The notes beneath the pieces were generated by a model. The model saw nothing but the letters and a program-made list of their open reading frames with translations, made no database searches and had not been told where the DNA came from. Position numbers and translations under genes: made by a program. Below are positions 18,355-26,339 of a stretch of 64,000 nt of DNA, piece after piece (position 1 is the first letter of the stretch; each line of letters starts with the position of its first letter). The DNA comes from CAYTSA01 sp964440345 (GTDB lineage: Bacteria > Desulfobacterota > Desulfovibrionia > Desulfovibrionales > Desulfovibrionaceae): the NCBI GenBank assembly GCA_964440345.1, contig CAYTSA010000008.1, positions 1 to 64,000 on the forward strand, written 5' to 3'.

Positions 18355-19452
18355 CTATCCTTTGCGCTTGCGCAGCCGCTGGTCCAAACCCTTAACAAGC
18401 AAGGGCCAGGCAATGGTGGCGTCACTGTGCACCTCGGCGTAACGTCCGCCCTGCTCCGGCGGGGCGAATTTGCCCCAGCTCACGCCTTCAGAATAGGTGC
18501 AACCCGAAAGGCCGCCCCAGTGCACGGGCTCAGGACATACTCGCACGCCGTACGTAAAACGCCGAGCCGGCAAATCCATCTTAGGAACCCGCTGGGAGGC
18601 AATCTCCACAAACGGTCCCACCTGCTGCGCCCAGTTGCGGGGCACGCCGCCGCCTATGGTAAAAATGCCCATTTTTTTCGCCTTCAGGCAGCGCTGCGTG
18701 TAGCTGTAAAGGTCAAGAAAAGGGTTGAACTGAAACGGCAACTGCGACGGTTCCACTCCTTCAGTCATCAGCTGTGCATTGGCGCGCATCATGTGCGTGG
18801 CCACGTCCAGCGCCAGCTCCGAATCCGTAAACGCCGGGATGTAGACCGGCACGCCCTGGCGGTAGGCGGATTTCAGCACGCCAACGCCTTCGTAGTGCGC
18901 GTCCAAATGCTTGCCAATGGCCTGGCACAAAGACTCCGAGCACATGAAAGGCTCGCCTTCCAGCTCGTCCAGAACGCGGCTGAGCACCTCCTCGGCCTGG
19001 GTAAAGTTCGACTCCGGCTCCAGGGTGTCGTAAACCCTGTTGTACCCCTTGGAAAACAGCGCCTTGTCGTCCATGCGGCCGAATTCGTACTTGTAGTGCT
19101 TCAGGCCTATGGACTCTACGAAACCGTGCGCCATAAGCGCGCCTGTGGAAATGACCACGTCCACCCAGCCGGCGTCGATCATCTTGCACAAGACGCCGGT
19201 CATCTTGGCCACAGTCATGGCGCCGGACAAGGTGGCGACCACCATGCAGTCTTCGTCCGTGACCATGGCCTCCAGCACGTCCAGCGCCTCGCCCAGGTTC
19301 CGGCCGCCAAAGGCCGTCCGAGACATGGCGGAGAGCATGTCGTCAATGTCTTCCAGGGCGTCCGGGTCCAGGGTCTGCAGTGGTGTCAACCCGTCCTTTT
19401 CGGCGTTTCCCAGCTCCTCCAGAGAACGCATTCCGTTCTTGGCGTGTTCCAT
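18355..19452 (-). CDS. Deoxyhypusine synthase-like protein (possible homospermidine-forming enzyme)
   Basis: A 365-residue member of the deoxyhypusine synthase family, which moves an aminobutyl group from spermidine in an NAD-dependent reaction. The catalytic lysine is conserved in GVSWGKF (about residue 328, almost the human position), as are the NAD-contact-like segments ATLSGAMTVAKMTG and IFTIGGGVPRNWAQQ. Bacteria have no eIF5A, so the protein acceptor is missing; bacterial members are often annotated as homospermidine biosynthesis (SpeY-like). Its place between arginine decarboxylase and agmatine deiminase points to polyamine chemistry. AAGGAG precedes the ATG. The actual product is inferred, not shown. 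Confidence 0.88.
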   Translation of the reverse strand: MEHAKNGMRSLEELGNAEKDGLTPLQTLDPDALEDIDDMLSAMSRTAFGGRNLGEALDVLEAMVTDEDCMVVATLSGAMTVAKMTGVLCKMIDAGWVDVVISTGALMAHGFVESIGLKHYKYEFGRMDDKALFSKGYNRVYDTLEPESNFTQAEEVLSRVLDELEGEPFMCSESLCQAIGKHLDAHYEGVGVLKSAYRQGVPVYIPAFTDSELALDVATHMMRANAQLMTEGVEPSQLPFQFNPFLDLYSYTQRCLKAKKMGIFTIGGGVPRNWAQQVGPFVEIASQRVPKMDLPARRFTYGVRVCPEPVHWGGLSGCTYSEGVSWGKFAPPEQGGRYAEVHSDATIAWPLLVKGLDQRLRKRKG

Positions 19453-19465
19453 GTCGCTCCTTAGG

Positions 19466-20017
19466 TTACGGCAGCAATACGGCCACCGCCAGGGTTGTTG
19501 TCCACATGCCCCCCTGTCCGTTGGTTACGCAGGTCTTGGACAAAGAGTCAATTATCTTCCCGGACATCATGTAGATATTGCGGCGCTCGTCATAATCGTG
19601 CTCGGGGTCGAAATCGATGCCCAGCGTGGTGGCCAGCATGGTGGAGGCCAGATCCTCGGCAAAGTCTCCCATTTCTTTCTCATCCTGGCCGAAACCGGTG
19701 TGCTCGGAAATGTAGCCGTACTGGTTCTTGTCCGCTGGAAAGGCCATGCCAACGGCGGAGCCCACCAGCCGGCCCTTCTCGTCGGTGGCGTTGCGGGCCA
19801 TAACGCAAAAGGTGATCTGCCCGGGGCACAGATGTTTCACGCCCTCGTCAACTTCCAGAATTTCAGCCTGAGGCGGCAAAATGGACGACACGTACACCAG
19901 ATTCTGCTTCTCTATTTTTGCTTCGCGCAGAGCCAGCTCAAAAGACTGCAGCTTGTTCTTGTGCCGGCCAATGCCGCGTGTGAAAAACACTTTTTTGGGG
20001 ACAAACGTGCATTGCAT
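19466..20017 (-). CDS. Pyruvoyl-dependent arginine decarboxylase
   Basis: Converts arginine to agmatine with a self-made pyruvoyl cofactor. The proenzyme should cleave between the two serines of YVSSILPP (residues 44-45 from ATG 20017), with the second becoming the pyruvoyl group. ARNATDEKGRLVGSAVG and the KNQYGYISEH region fit the archaeal-type PvlArgDC family. I chose the start MQCTFVPKKVFFTRGIG, preceded by AAGGAGG at somewhat long spacing, which gives 183 residues; a frame 20 codons longer would begin in poorly conserved sequence. First gene of the polyamine unit, 13 bases before the deoxyhypusine-synthase-like gene. Confidence 0.93.
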   Translation of the reverse strand: MQCTFVPKKVFFTRGIGRHKNKLQSFELALREAKIEKQNLVYVSSILPPQAEILEVDEGVKHLCPGQITFCVMARNATDEKGRLVGSAVGMAFPADKNQYGYISEHTGFGQDEKEMGDFAEDLASTMLATTLGIDFDPEHDYDERRNIYMMSGKIIDSLSKTCVTNGQGGMWTTTLAVAVLLP

Positions 20018-20086
20018 GGTCAGGGTTACCTCCTTGAGCGGCCTAAAGGGTATATAGTTCACGTCAACATGATCCAAATGCGACGC

Positions 20087-20113
20087 TTTGTAACATGCTG
20101 CGCGTCATGTCAA
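20087..20113 (-). promoter_or_regulatory. Candidate promoter for the polyamine unit
   Basis: On the minus strand TTGACA (20113-20108) is followed after 15 bases by TACAAA (20092-20087), about 70 bases before the decarboxylase ATG. The spacing is short and the -10 weak, so this is tentative. Confidence 0.35.
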
Positions 20114-20214
20114 GCGTTCATGCTGGGGCCAGGTCTCTGGAAGGCGATTTCTTTTTTAAAAATCCGCTGCAGCCTCTTGCTTCCTTTGAAGAATAGCCGC
20201 GCCATTCAAATCTG

Positions 20215-21663
20215 TCACTCCCCCGCCAAACGGCCCAGCGTTTTGATTCCAGAGTCCATGCGCTCGTTCCACACCCCGTTGCAGCTGAGCCGGATGCAGT
20301 TGCGAAACGAGTCGTGGGCAGAAAAGATATTGCCTGGAGCGACGCCAACGCCAAACTGCTTGGCCCGGTAGAACAGCTCCACCCCGTCCCGGAGTCCCGG
20401 GCCGTTTGGGGGCAGTTCCACCCACAGAGCGCTGCCCCCAGCCGGATCGGTAACCCGCGTCCCAGCAGGAAAATGCCGAGCCACAGCGTGGCGCATGGCC
20501 TGCATCTGGCTTTGTATAGCCGTGCGCAGCTGCTTCAGGTGGCGGTCGAAGTTGCCCCGGTTCAGGTATTCAGCCACCGTCAGCTGCGTCAGCGAAGGGC
20601 AGCAGACGTTGGTGGTGGCTTTCACCTCCAAGGCTTTGTCCATAAACCGGCCTGGCGCCATGTAGCCCACCCGGTAGCCAGGCGCCAGCACCTTGGAAAA
20701 GGACGAGCACAGGATGACGTTGCTCTCCTCGCCCGGCCTGTCATATCCTTTGCACGCCCTGGGCCGCGGCCCGCCAAAATGCAAATCCCCGTAAACGTCA
20801 TCCTCCACAAGCGGAACCTCGGCCCGGTCCAAAATGCGCACGATTTCGGCCTTGACTTCCTCCGGAACTAGGCTGCCGTCCGGGTTGTTGAAGCTGGGGC
20901 ACAGAATGCAGGCGGCCACAGGATAGGTCCTCACAGCCTCATCCAAGTGGGCCGGGTCCACCCCGTCCTCCGGGCAGGAAGGCAGCTCGATGGCCCGCAA
21001 GCCAAGCGTTTCCAGCAACTGCAGAAAACAGTAATACGTCGGGGACTGGATGATCACCGTATCCCCGGGCCGGGTGAGGCAGCGCAGGGAAATGTACAAT
21101 GCCTCCAGAGCGCCCCCTGTGATGATCAGCTCTTCCGGCTTGATGGACGTTCCCCAGTCCGGCGCACGGAAGGCCACGGCCCGGCGCAATGCGTCCAGGC
21201 CATGCACCGGCCCGTAGCCCAAGGCCGCGTCGGGCTGCTCCTGCAGCACAGCACGGGCCATGCGGGCCAGCGTCTTGCCGGGCAAAACCTCTTCCGCAGG
21301 ACAGACCACAGCCAGGGGCAGCAGCTCATGGTCGCCCACAGCCTCCAGCACTGTGGAGATAAGCCCGCCGCGGGTAACCGCGCGCGGGGTTTCCGCCGCC
21401 CGCGCCTTGCGCTGGGGAGTTTGCACGCTGCGCACGTGCCGCCGCACGAAAAAGCCGGACCTGGGCCGGGCCTCGACCACGCCCTTGCGCTCCAGCTCCA
21501 CGTAAGCGCGGTTCACCGTGGCCACAGAAAGCCCCATGCAGCCGGAAAGCCTCCGCAAGGACGGCAGACGCGCCCCGGGCGACAGCTCGCCGGCGTCCAT
21601 CATGGCCAGCAGTTGTTGCTCCACCCGCCTGTAGTGTAAGTCAGCATCCGGGCTGCGAGCCAT
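20215..21663 (-). CDS. MocR/PdxR-type GntR regulator with aminotransferase domain
   Basis: A 482-residue PLP-dependent transcription factor. An N-terminal GntR winged helix (residues about 10-75, LPSLRRLSGCMGLSVATVNR) is joined to a fold-type I aminotransferase domain whose PLP lysine is in SSFSKVLAPGYRVGY. NNPDGSLVPEE and EDDVYGDLHF are further aminotransferase landmarks. Members sense an amino acid or PLP derivative and control nearby genes. It is divergent from azlCD, so a branched-chain amino acid exporter is its likely target. Full length, nothing missing. Confidence 0.93.
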   Translation of the reverse strand: MARSPDADLHYRRVEQQLLAMMDAGELSPGARLPSLRRLSGCMGLSVATVNRAYVELERKGVVEARPRSGFFVRRHVRSVQTPQRKARAAETPRAVTRGGLISTVLEAVGDHELLPLAVVCPAEEVLPGKTLARMARAVLQEQPDAALGYGPVHGLDALRRAVAFRAPDWGTSIKPEELIITGGALEALYISLRCLTRPGDTVIIQSPTYYCFLQLLETLGLRAIELPSCPEDGVDPAHLDEAVRTYPVAACILCPSFNNPDGSLVPEEVKAEIVRILDRAEVPLVEDDVYGDLHFGGPRPRACKGYDRPGEESNVILCSSFSKVLAPGYRVGYMAPGRFMDKALEVKATTNVCCPSLTQLTVAEYLNRGNFDRHLKQLRTAIQSQMQAMRHAVARHFPAGTRVTDPAGGSALWVELPPNGPGLRDGVELFYRAKQFGVGVAPGNIFSAHDSFRNCIRLSCNGVWNERMDSGIKTLGRLAGE

Positions 21664-21693
21664 CTGTTATGCTCCTTTTTATGAAAAACTGTG

Positions 21694-21710
21694 TCTGTTC
21701 AGTAGACAGA
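21694..21710. promoter_or_regulatory. Candidate operator between MocR gene and azlC
   Basis: The inverted repeat TCTGT-N7-ACAGA lies in the 110-base divergent region, about 30 bases from the regulator start. A MocR protein could bind here, but the arms are short and chance occurrence is possible. Confidence 0.28.
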
Positions 21711-21774
21711 ATTTTTGCTGTACTCCACAGCCATGAACCATGCAAGCCAAACCCTTACTCGTCGGAGATGGGAA

Positions 21775-22464
21775 ATGCCGCCGGAAATTATGAGAGGAAT
21801 AAAGCAAACCCTGCCCATTGTCCTGGGCTACATACCAGTGGGCTTCGCCTACGGAGTGCTGGCCCGCAAGAACGGCCTGGCCGTGGACAACACGCTGCTC
21901 ATGTCGGTGCTTGTGTTTGCGGGATCAGCCCAGCTCATCGGGGTGGGGCTCATCGGCGCAGGCGCTTCGGCCGCTTCGGTCATCGTGACCACGTTTATCG
22001 TCAACCTGCGGCATCTACTCATGTCCGCGGCGCTGGCGCCGCATCTTTCGCGCTGGCCCAAGTGGCTGATTGCACTGTTCGGCTTCCAGCTGACGGACGA
22101 GACCTTCGGGTTGCACTCCTTGCGCTTTCCCAAGGGCGAGACCGAAGTAACAGAGACGCTGGCCGTCAACATGACCGCCCAGGGAGCCTGGGTGCTTGGC
22201 ACGGCCCTGGGCGTCTTCTCCTCCTCGCTGATCACGGACGTGGAGCCCATCGGTCTGGACTTTGCGCTGCCAGCCATGTTCATCGCCTTGCTGGCCGCGC
22301 AGTTGAAAAACAAGAACCACCTGGCCGTGGCCCTGGCCGCGGGGCTATTCTCCACCCTGCTGGCGCTTTACGGCCTGGACGGTTGGAACGTCATGGCCGC
22401 CACGGTGGCGGCCGCAACCATAGGAGTGTTGTTACCCTCATGGACCAGAGCACAATCTTCCTGA
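21775..22464 (+). CDS. azlC: AzlC-family branched-chain amino acid exporter, large subunit
   Basis: Inner-membrane protein of about 229 residues, predicted to export leucine-like amino acids together with AzlD. The family start (IKQTLPIVLGYIPVGFAYGVLA) and several hydrophobic segments are clear, with FQLTDETFGLH near residue 115. I prefer ATG 21775 because GGAG lies seven bases upstream; ATG 21733 or a TTG at 21715 would add 14-20 polar residues. The 3' end overlaps azlD by 25 bases, indicating coupled translation. Divergent from the MocR regulator. Confidence 0.92.
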   Translation: MPPEIMRGIKQTLPIVLGYIPVGFAYGVLARKNGLAVDNTLLMSVLVFAGSAQLIGVGLIGAGASAASVIVTTFIVNLRHLLMSAALAPHLSRWPKWLIALFGFQLTDETFGLHSLRFPKGETEVTETLAVNMTAQGAWVLGTALGVFSSSLITDVEPIGLDFALPAMFIALLAAQLKNKNHLAVALAAGLFSTLLALYGLDGWNVMAATVAAATIGVLLPSWTRAQSS

Positions 22465-22766
22465 CCATATGCGGCATGGCCGCAGTGACCGCGCTGCCGC
22501 GCATTCTGCCGGCGTTGGCCCTGGCCTCGCGGCCCCTGCCGCAACTGTTGACCCGCTGGCTCAGCTTCGTTCCCGCGGCCGTGCTCTCAGCCTTGCTCTT
22601 TCCCGCCCTGCTGCTGCAGGACGGCAAGCTGCGCCTGAGCCTGGACAACGTCTACCTGCTGGCCGCCGTCCCCTCCATGCTGGTTGCCTGGCGGTTCAAA
22701 AGCTTCTTCGGGGCCATCGCCGCGGGTATGGCCGCGGCGGCGCTGCTGCGGCTGGTTGTGGGGTAG
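22440..22766 (+). CDS. azlD: AzlD-family transporter small subunit
   Basis: A 108-residue inner-membrane protein (MDQSTIFLTICGMAAVTALP start, then about four hydrophobic segments), normal size for AzlD. ALPRILPALALASRPLP is characteristic of the family. It starts inside the end of azlC, with GGAG 13 bases ahead, and should form the heteromeric exporter with it. Confidence 0.92.
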   Translation: MDQSTIFLTICGMAAVTALPRILPALALASRPLPQLLTRWLSFVPAAVLSALLFPALLLQDGKLRLSLDNVYLLAAVPSMLVAWRFKSFFGAIAAGMAAAALLRLVVG

Positions 22767-22794
22767 AGGGGAAACGCCGCAGGCCTGTCTCATG

Positions 22795-22820
22795 GCTACT
22801 GCAGCAACAGCTGCAGTAGC
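22795..22820. terminator. Perfect hairpin spanning the stop codon of the secreted repeat protein
   Basis: GCTACTGCAGC and GCTGCAGTAGC form an 11-base perfect stem with loop AACA. It contains the last seven codons and the TAG stop (22796-22798) of the minus-strand gene and lies 29 bases after azlD. No T run follows on either strand. Confidence 0.45.
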
Positions 22821-24466
22821 GGCCCGGTCCCCACAGCCGGCGCTGGCGGCCACTCGGCGGCAAACACGCCGAATTTGGAGAGGCCAAGGTCTACATGATA
22901 TAATGCCAGAACAACCTCCGTGCCGGCGTCATTGACGGCCCTGCCTTTCAAAGGGGCTTTGGCGTCATAAAACGGAGGAGTTGCCAAGCCGCCCCATAAA
23001 ATATTGGTAAAGCCGAATACGCCAAATCCCGTCCGTGTCGCGTAGCGCAGCGCTCCCTGCTCCATGACTGGCAAGCCCGGGTCGTGCCCCGCCCACACCG
23101 CCATGGATTCGTCGCCTTCAAGGTACACCCCGGCGGCAAACGGCGTGCTGGTATTGAGTTCGTCCAACCAGCCGCTCAACTGGACCTCTGACATCCAACC
23201 GCCGCCGCTATTGGCCCGGCGCATGCTCCAGTAATAGGCCAGTTGCGAGCCGGCTGGCTGTGCGGCGTCCTGTCCGCTGAATAACAGCAAGACTTCGCCG
23301 CCGTCCTGGCGCATGGCTATGTCCATTATGTCTGGCGAATTCATATTTGAACCGAAGAACGACTCCGTGCTCCATTGGCTGCCCGGGTCGCGGTATGTGG
23401 CGTACACCGCCTTTGCCGTGCCGGTTATCTGCCCCAGCCAGGCGAGCACGGAATAGCCCCCGCGCATGTAGGCCTGCAGGTCCTCCACCGTGTTCAGCGC
23501 AAAAATGTTTGAGCTCCTGTCAGGAGAACTCCAGCTGTGCGAGGCGACTTGCCAGGTGGCGGACCAGATGTACACGCCGGTTCCGCCGGGATTCTTGGCC
23601 GCCCAGGCAGCCAACACCGACCCGTCGTCATTCATAACCGGCTGGGCCAGCCAATTCACCTTTGTAGGGTCTTCCGGCTCCACGCCGGTGACCACTGTGT
23701 CAGTCCCGGAGGAAGGAGTCCACGCCGTAGCCGCCGGGTCCCACCAGCGCGAGAGCAGCGACCAGTTGTTGCCCATAACCCCGGAGGTCTGCCCCCAGAG
23801 CACGAAAACTTCGCCGGCGTTATTCACAAACACATAGCACCCGTCCATGCCTTCGTTGCCTGTGGCCGAGTCCAGCCTCTCTATGGGCTCCCAGGCAAAA
23901 GCGCCATTGAACAATCTCGTGGCGTACAGCTGGCACGGCCCCTGGTCCGACAAGCTCGGGTTTGTCGCCTGGGTGGCCACCCAGCACACCGCCGCGTCGC
24001 CCGTCTCGCCCACAGATACGTCCACGTCTCGTATGTGTATCTCGGTGGAGGAGACCTGCTCAGTAGTCCAAGAGCCGGCTGCGCCGCGTCGAGACACATT
24101 GACGTACTGGCCAAACGCGTTGACTTCCACCCAGGCGAACCAGACCGTTCCATCCGGGCCGACCGCCGCCGCCGGCGAAACAGAAGAATATTGCGCAGCG
24201 GACATCCAGCCGGTTATGGACTGCGCCTCCCTCCAGGGTTTGCCTGACGGCTTGACCGCAGCGGCATGCTGAATAGTGGTGCTGGAAGTGTCCATCTCAG
24301 TCCAGAACGCGGCGCTGTCCCCGGAGCTGTTCATCTGCACCCAGACTTCCGTTATCAGGTCCGCCCACCCAGAGCGATTTTTGGGCGTGCTCCACTCAGC
24401 CCATGACGTAGCTGTACAAGCCGTCACCACAATAATAACTGCAACAAACATAACCAAACGCTGCAT
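22796..24466 (-). CDS. Secreted protein with about seven beta-propeller-like repeats
   Basis: Not a family I can name. The 556 residues start with a signal peptide (MQRLVMFVAVIIVVTACTATSWA); the cysteine in VVTAC could make it a lipoprotein, or cleavage may follow SWA. The rest shows about seven loosely repeated units of 45-70 residues. Each has a hydrophobic strand such as GTVWFAWVEVN, GEVFVLWGQ, GSVLAAWAAKN or YSVLAWLGQI, then an aromatic-ended strand (AAGSW, TAW, SHSW, GSQW, GGGW). That spacing suggests a seven-bladed propeller, perhaps sugar- or surface-binding. The C-terminus GPLLQLLLQ is encoded by the hairpin at 22795. Single gene, downstream of a glycosyltransferase. Confidence 0.75.
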   Translation of the reverse strand: MQRLVMFVAVIIVVTACTATSWAEWSTPKNRSGWADLITEVWVQMNSSGDSAAFWTEMDTSSTTIQHAAAVKPSGKPWREAQSITGWMSAAQYSSVSPAAAVGPDGTVWFAWVEVNAFGQYVNVSRRGAAGSWTTEQVSSTEIHIRDVDVSVGETGDAAVCWVATQATNPSLSDQGPCQLYATRLFNGAFAWEPIERLDSATGNEGMDGCYVFVNNAGEVFVLWGQTSGVMGNNWSLLSRWWDPAATAWTPSSGTDTVVTGVEPEDPTKVNWLAQPVMNDDGSVLAAWAAKNPGGTGVYIWSATWQVASHSWSSPDRSSNIFALNTVEDLQAYMRGGYSVLAWLGQITGTAKAVYATYRDPGSQWSTESFFGSNMNSPDIMDIAMRQDGGEVLLLFSGQDAAQPAGSQLAYYWSMRRANSGGGWMSEVQLSGWLDELNTSTPFAAGVYLEGDESMAVWAGHDPGLPVMEQGALRYATRTGFGVFGFTNILWGGLATPPFYDAKAPLKGRAVNDAGTEVVLALYHVDLGLSKFGVFAAEWPPAPAVGTGPLLQLLLQ

Positions 24467-24591
24467 GCTGGCCCCCTTTGTTAATGTTGTCTGGAGTGCT
24501 CCCCGTTCACGTCCTGTTTTTGTAAATGAGTTTACTCCATTTTTGCAGCAATGGCGACACCTGCAAACTGAATGGCGAACTGGATGGCCGA

Positions 24592-25713
24592 CTATTCCGG
24601 CGAACCGTACTCATACATGGAAAAATCGTACGCTATCTTCCCATGGGCCAGCTGGCATGCTCTCAGCTCCCGGTCCGCAAGCCTGAGCACGCCGCCTTTT
24701 TCCAAGGGCGCCAACATATCGCGGAAGAACGGCGCGTCCTCTCCATCCGGGGCCTTCTGGCCGCGTTCTTGCGCCCACAGTTCCGGGAGGTCCTCGCGCA
24801 GCAGGGCCAACATGGTCGGATGCGGACGCAACGTCGCATCAACAATGTAGGGCAATGCGCGCACAACTGACTGCGGCGCCCGGCCAGAAGCAGCGGCCCA
24901 GGCGGCTAGGTCATGCACGGCGTTCACCACGTAGAGAATTTCCATGTAGATGAAAACAAAGCGCTGCTGCTCTATATGCCGGGTGATGCGCTCATAAGCC
25001 TGGGGCGTAAAAAAAGCCGCGGCCACCTCCCACAAGGATGCGCCGCCGGCTATGTGTTGCTTCACCTGGGCTTCGAACCAGGTCCAGGTTTTGCGGGCAA
25101 TGGCCCTGCGGGAAAGCTGGCGCACCTGGGTCGCCAGTGCGCCCGGCTCCACCGCCAGCACATACCCGTGCTCCCGCAGCTTGCGGCAAAAAAAGTGGTC
25201 TTCGTGGATGCGGCCATTGTGCCCGGCAAACCCTTTTACGGAGTCCCAGGCCTCTTTGCGCAGCAGCCACGCCCCGCCGGTAAGAAACTCCACTGTCTCA
25301 GCAGCGCCGATGTTGTGTGCGTCGCCGTAAATTTTCCAATACTGCGAGGCGAAATCCGCTGTTTCTTGCTGGCGTAGAGGACTCGAAACCAGCGTAGCGC
25401 CGGTTGCCTCCATTTGTTTTTCGCACAGAGCCGCCCAGTCTGGCGTCAACCGGATGTCGCAGTCCAGCGACAGGACATACGGCGCCTGGGCCGCCTCTAT
25501 GCCTCTGGACTTGGTAAACGTGGTACCCCTGTTCCGGTCATTGCGCAGCACTGTCACGCCGTCAACGCCTACAGGGGGCGCATACGTCTTCTCTGAGCCG
25601 TCGTCCACGACGATGATGCTCCCTGGCTGCAGCGTCCATTCGGCAACACTGCGCAAAAGCCCGTCCACAAGAAAAGCGTCGTTATACGTATATGTAGCTA
25701 GTGCATACTGCAT
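24592..25713 (-). CDS. Family 2 glycosyltransferase
   Basis: A 373-residue GT-A enzyme. ATYTYNDAFLVDGLLRSV opens the fold, IIVVDDGSEKTY follows, and the metal-binding LSLDCDIRLTPDWAAL is near residue 90. GGAWLLRKEAWDSVKGF and a HEDHFFCRKLRE acceptor-side motif (the ED pair) are also seen. I chose ATG 25713 (MQYALATYTYND), preceded by AGAGGA; a longer frame adds 37 cysteine-rich residues unlike the family. No membrane helix. Substrate and pathway are unknown; the main polysaccharide locus lies just to the right on the other strand. Confidence 0.88.
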   Translation of the reverse strand: MQYALATYTYNDAFLVDGLLRSVAEWTLQPGSIIVVDDGSEKTYAPPVGVDGVTVLRNDRNRGTTFTKSRGIEAAQAPYVLSLDCDIRLTPDWAALCEKQMEATGATLVSSPLRQQETADFASQYWKIYGDAHNIGAAETVEFLTGGAWLLRKEAWDSVKGFAGHNGRIHEDHFFCRKLREHGYVLAVEPGALATQVRQLSRRAIARKTWTWFEAQVKQHIAGGASLWEVAAAFFTPQAYERITRHIEQQRFVFIYMEILYVVNAVHDLAAWAAASGRAPQSVVRALPYIVDATLRPHPTMLALLREDLPELWAQERGQKAPDGEDAPFFRDMLAPLEKGGVLRLADRELRACQLAHGKIAYDFSMYEYGSPE

Positions 25714-26123
25714 GTAGCGGATTCCTCTAGTATGATTACAAGGCCGGCAATGCAGGCAGCAGGGCGAGCGCCTCTGCAAAGTTTCTGGCTCAGTGCACAG
25801 AGGCCTTGAATGTCTTTTTTGCATACACTATGGCTGCAAAAAACGCCAAACGGCAGTATTCCCCCTGCTGGCGATTGAACAGGACGGGGCGTTGGACGCC
25901 AAACGTTCTTTCACCTCAGTGTTTCCTCCGTAGGCTTTCACCTGATCCACCACCAAAAAACAAAGCGCCTCAAAGAGGCCTGCTGCGGGGGAAGGGACGC
26001 GAGCGTCAAGCGCAATGGAGCGTCAAGCGCAATGGAGCGTCAAGCGCAATGGAGCGTCAGGCCTGGCGGTGGATTTAGGGCTGTTTTCCAGATTGTTATT
26101 CACCCCGTTTCAATGTAGTAGGC
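25714..26123. other. Gene-free stretch before the polysaccharide locus
   Basis: Together with repeat A this is a 626-base gap. It holds the 17-base tandem repeat at 26001 and a small hairpin GCCTC-AAA-GAGGC at about 25967, followed on the minus strand by a TTTTTT run a few bases on. The latter looks like a terminator reading leftward, though no gene ends there. An open frame at 25806-26078 has no ribosome site or conserved feature. Confidence 0.5.
26001..26059 (+). repeat. 17-bp tandem repeat, 3.5 copies
   Basis: The unit GAGCGTCAAGCGCAATG occurs exactly at 26001, 26018 and 26035, with a partial fourth copy (GAGCGTCA) at 26052. The 17-base period cannot keep a reading frame, which fits non-coding DNA. 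Confidence 0.9.
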
Positions 26124-26302
26124 AGGGTCTGTCTCTACATAACTTTCGCTGCGAGTTTGAGGAATAATTGCAGCAGGCAAGGCTGCAGCGAAAAATGGCT
26201 AGCAGGCGTAGCAGCGCTACGTCAAAAGTCATTTTTTGCTGAAAACGCAGCATGATGCAAGTATAACCAAGCGCAGCAGACAGGTATTGAGAGACAGGCC
26301 TT
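26124..26302 (+). repeat. Repeat family A, copy 1 (MITE-like)
   Basis: A 179-base element with imperfect 18-base inverted ends (AGGGTCTGTCTCTACATA against AAGGCCTGTCTCTCAATA read from the other end). It matches 52996-53174 with about a dozen differences and the same length and orientation. The inside contains the small hairpin CGTAGC-AGC-GCTACG. No coding frame. Confidence 0.85.
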
Positions 26303-26339
26303 AGTTTTCATTTCATTTCGTGTTTTTTACGGCGACAAC

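Noticed and set aside
18103..19464. A 453-codon plus-strand frame across aguA and the DHS-like gene
   Set aside because: Antisense to two well supported genes, with no protein-like features.
22781..22791. AGGCCTGTCTC, a match to the end of repeat A, between azlD and the secreted protein gene
   Set aside because: Eleven bases only, with no other part of the element; may be chance.
25806..26078. A 90-codon frame before the polysaccharide locus
   Set aside because: It runs through the 17-base tandem repeat and has arginine-rich, non-protein-like sequence.
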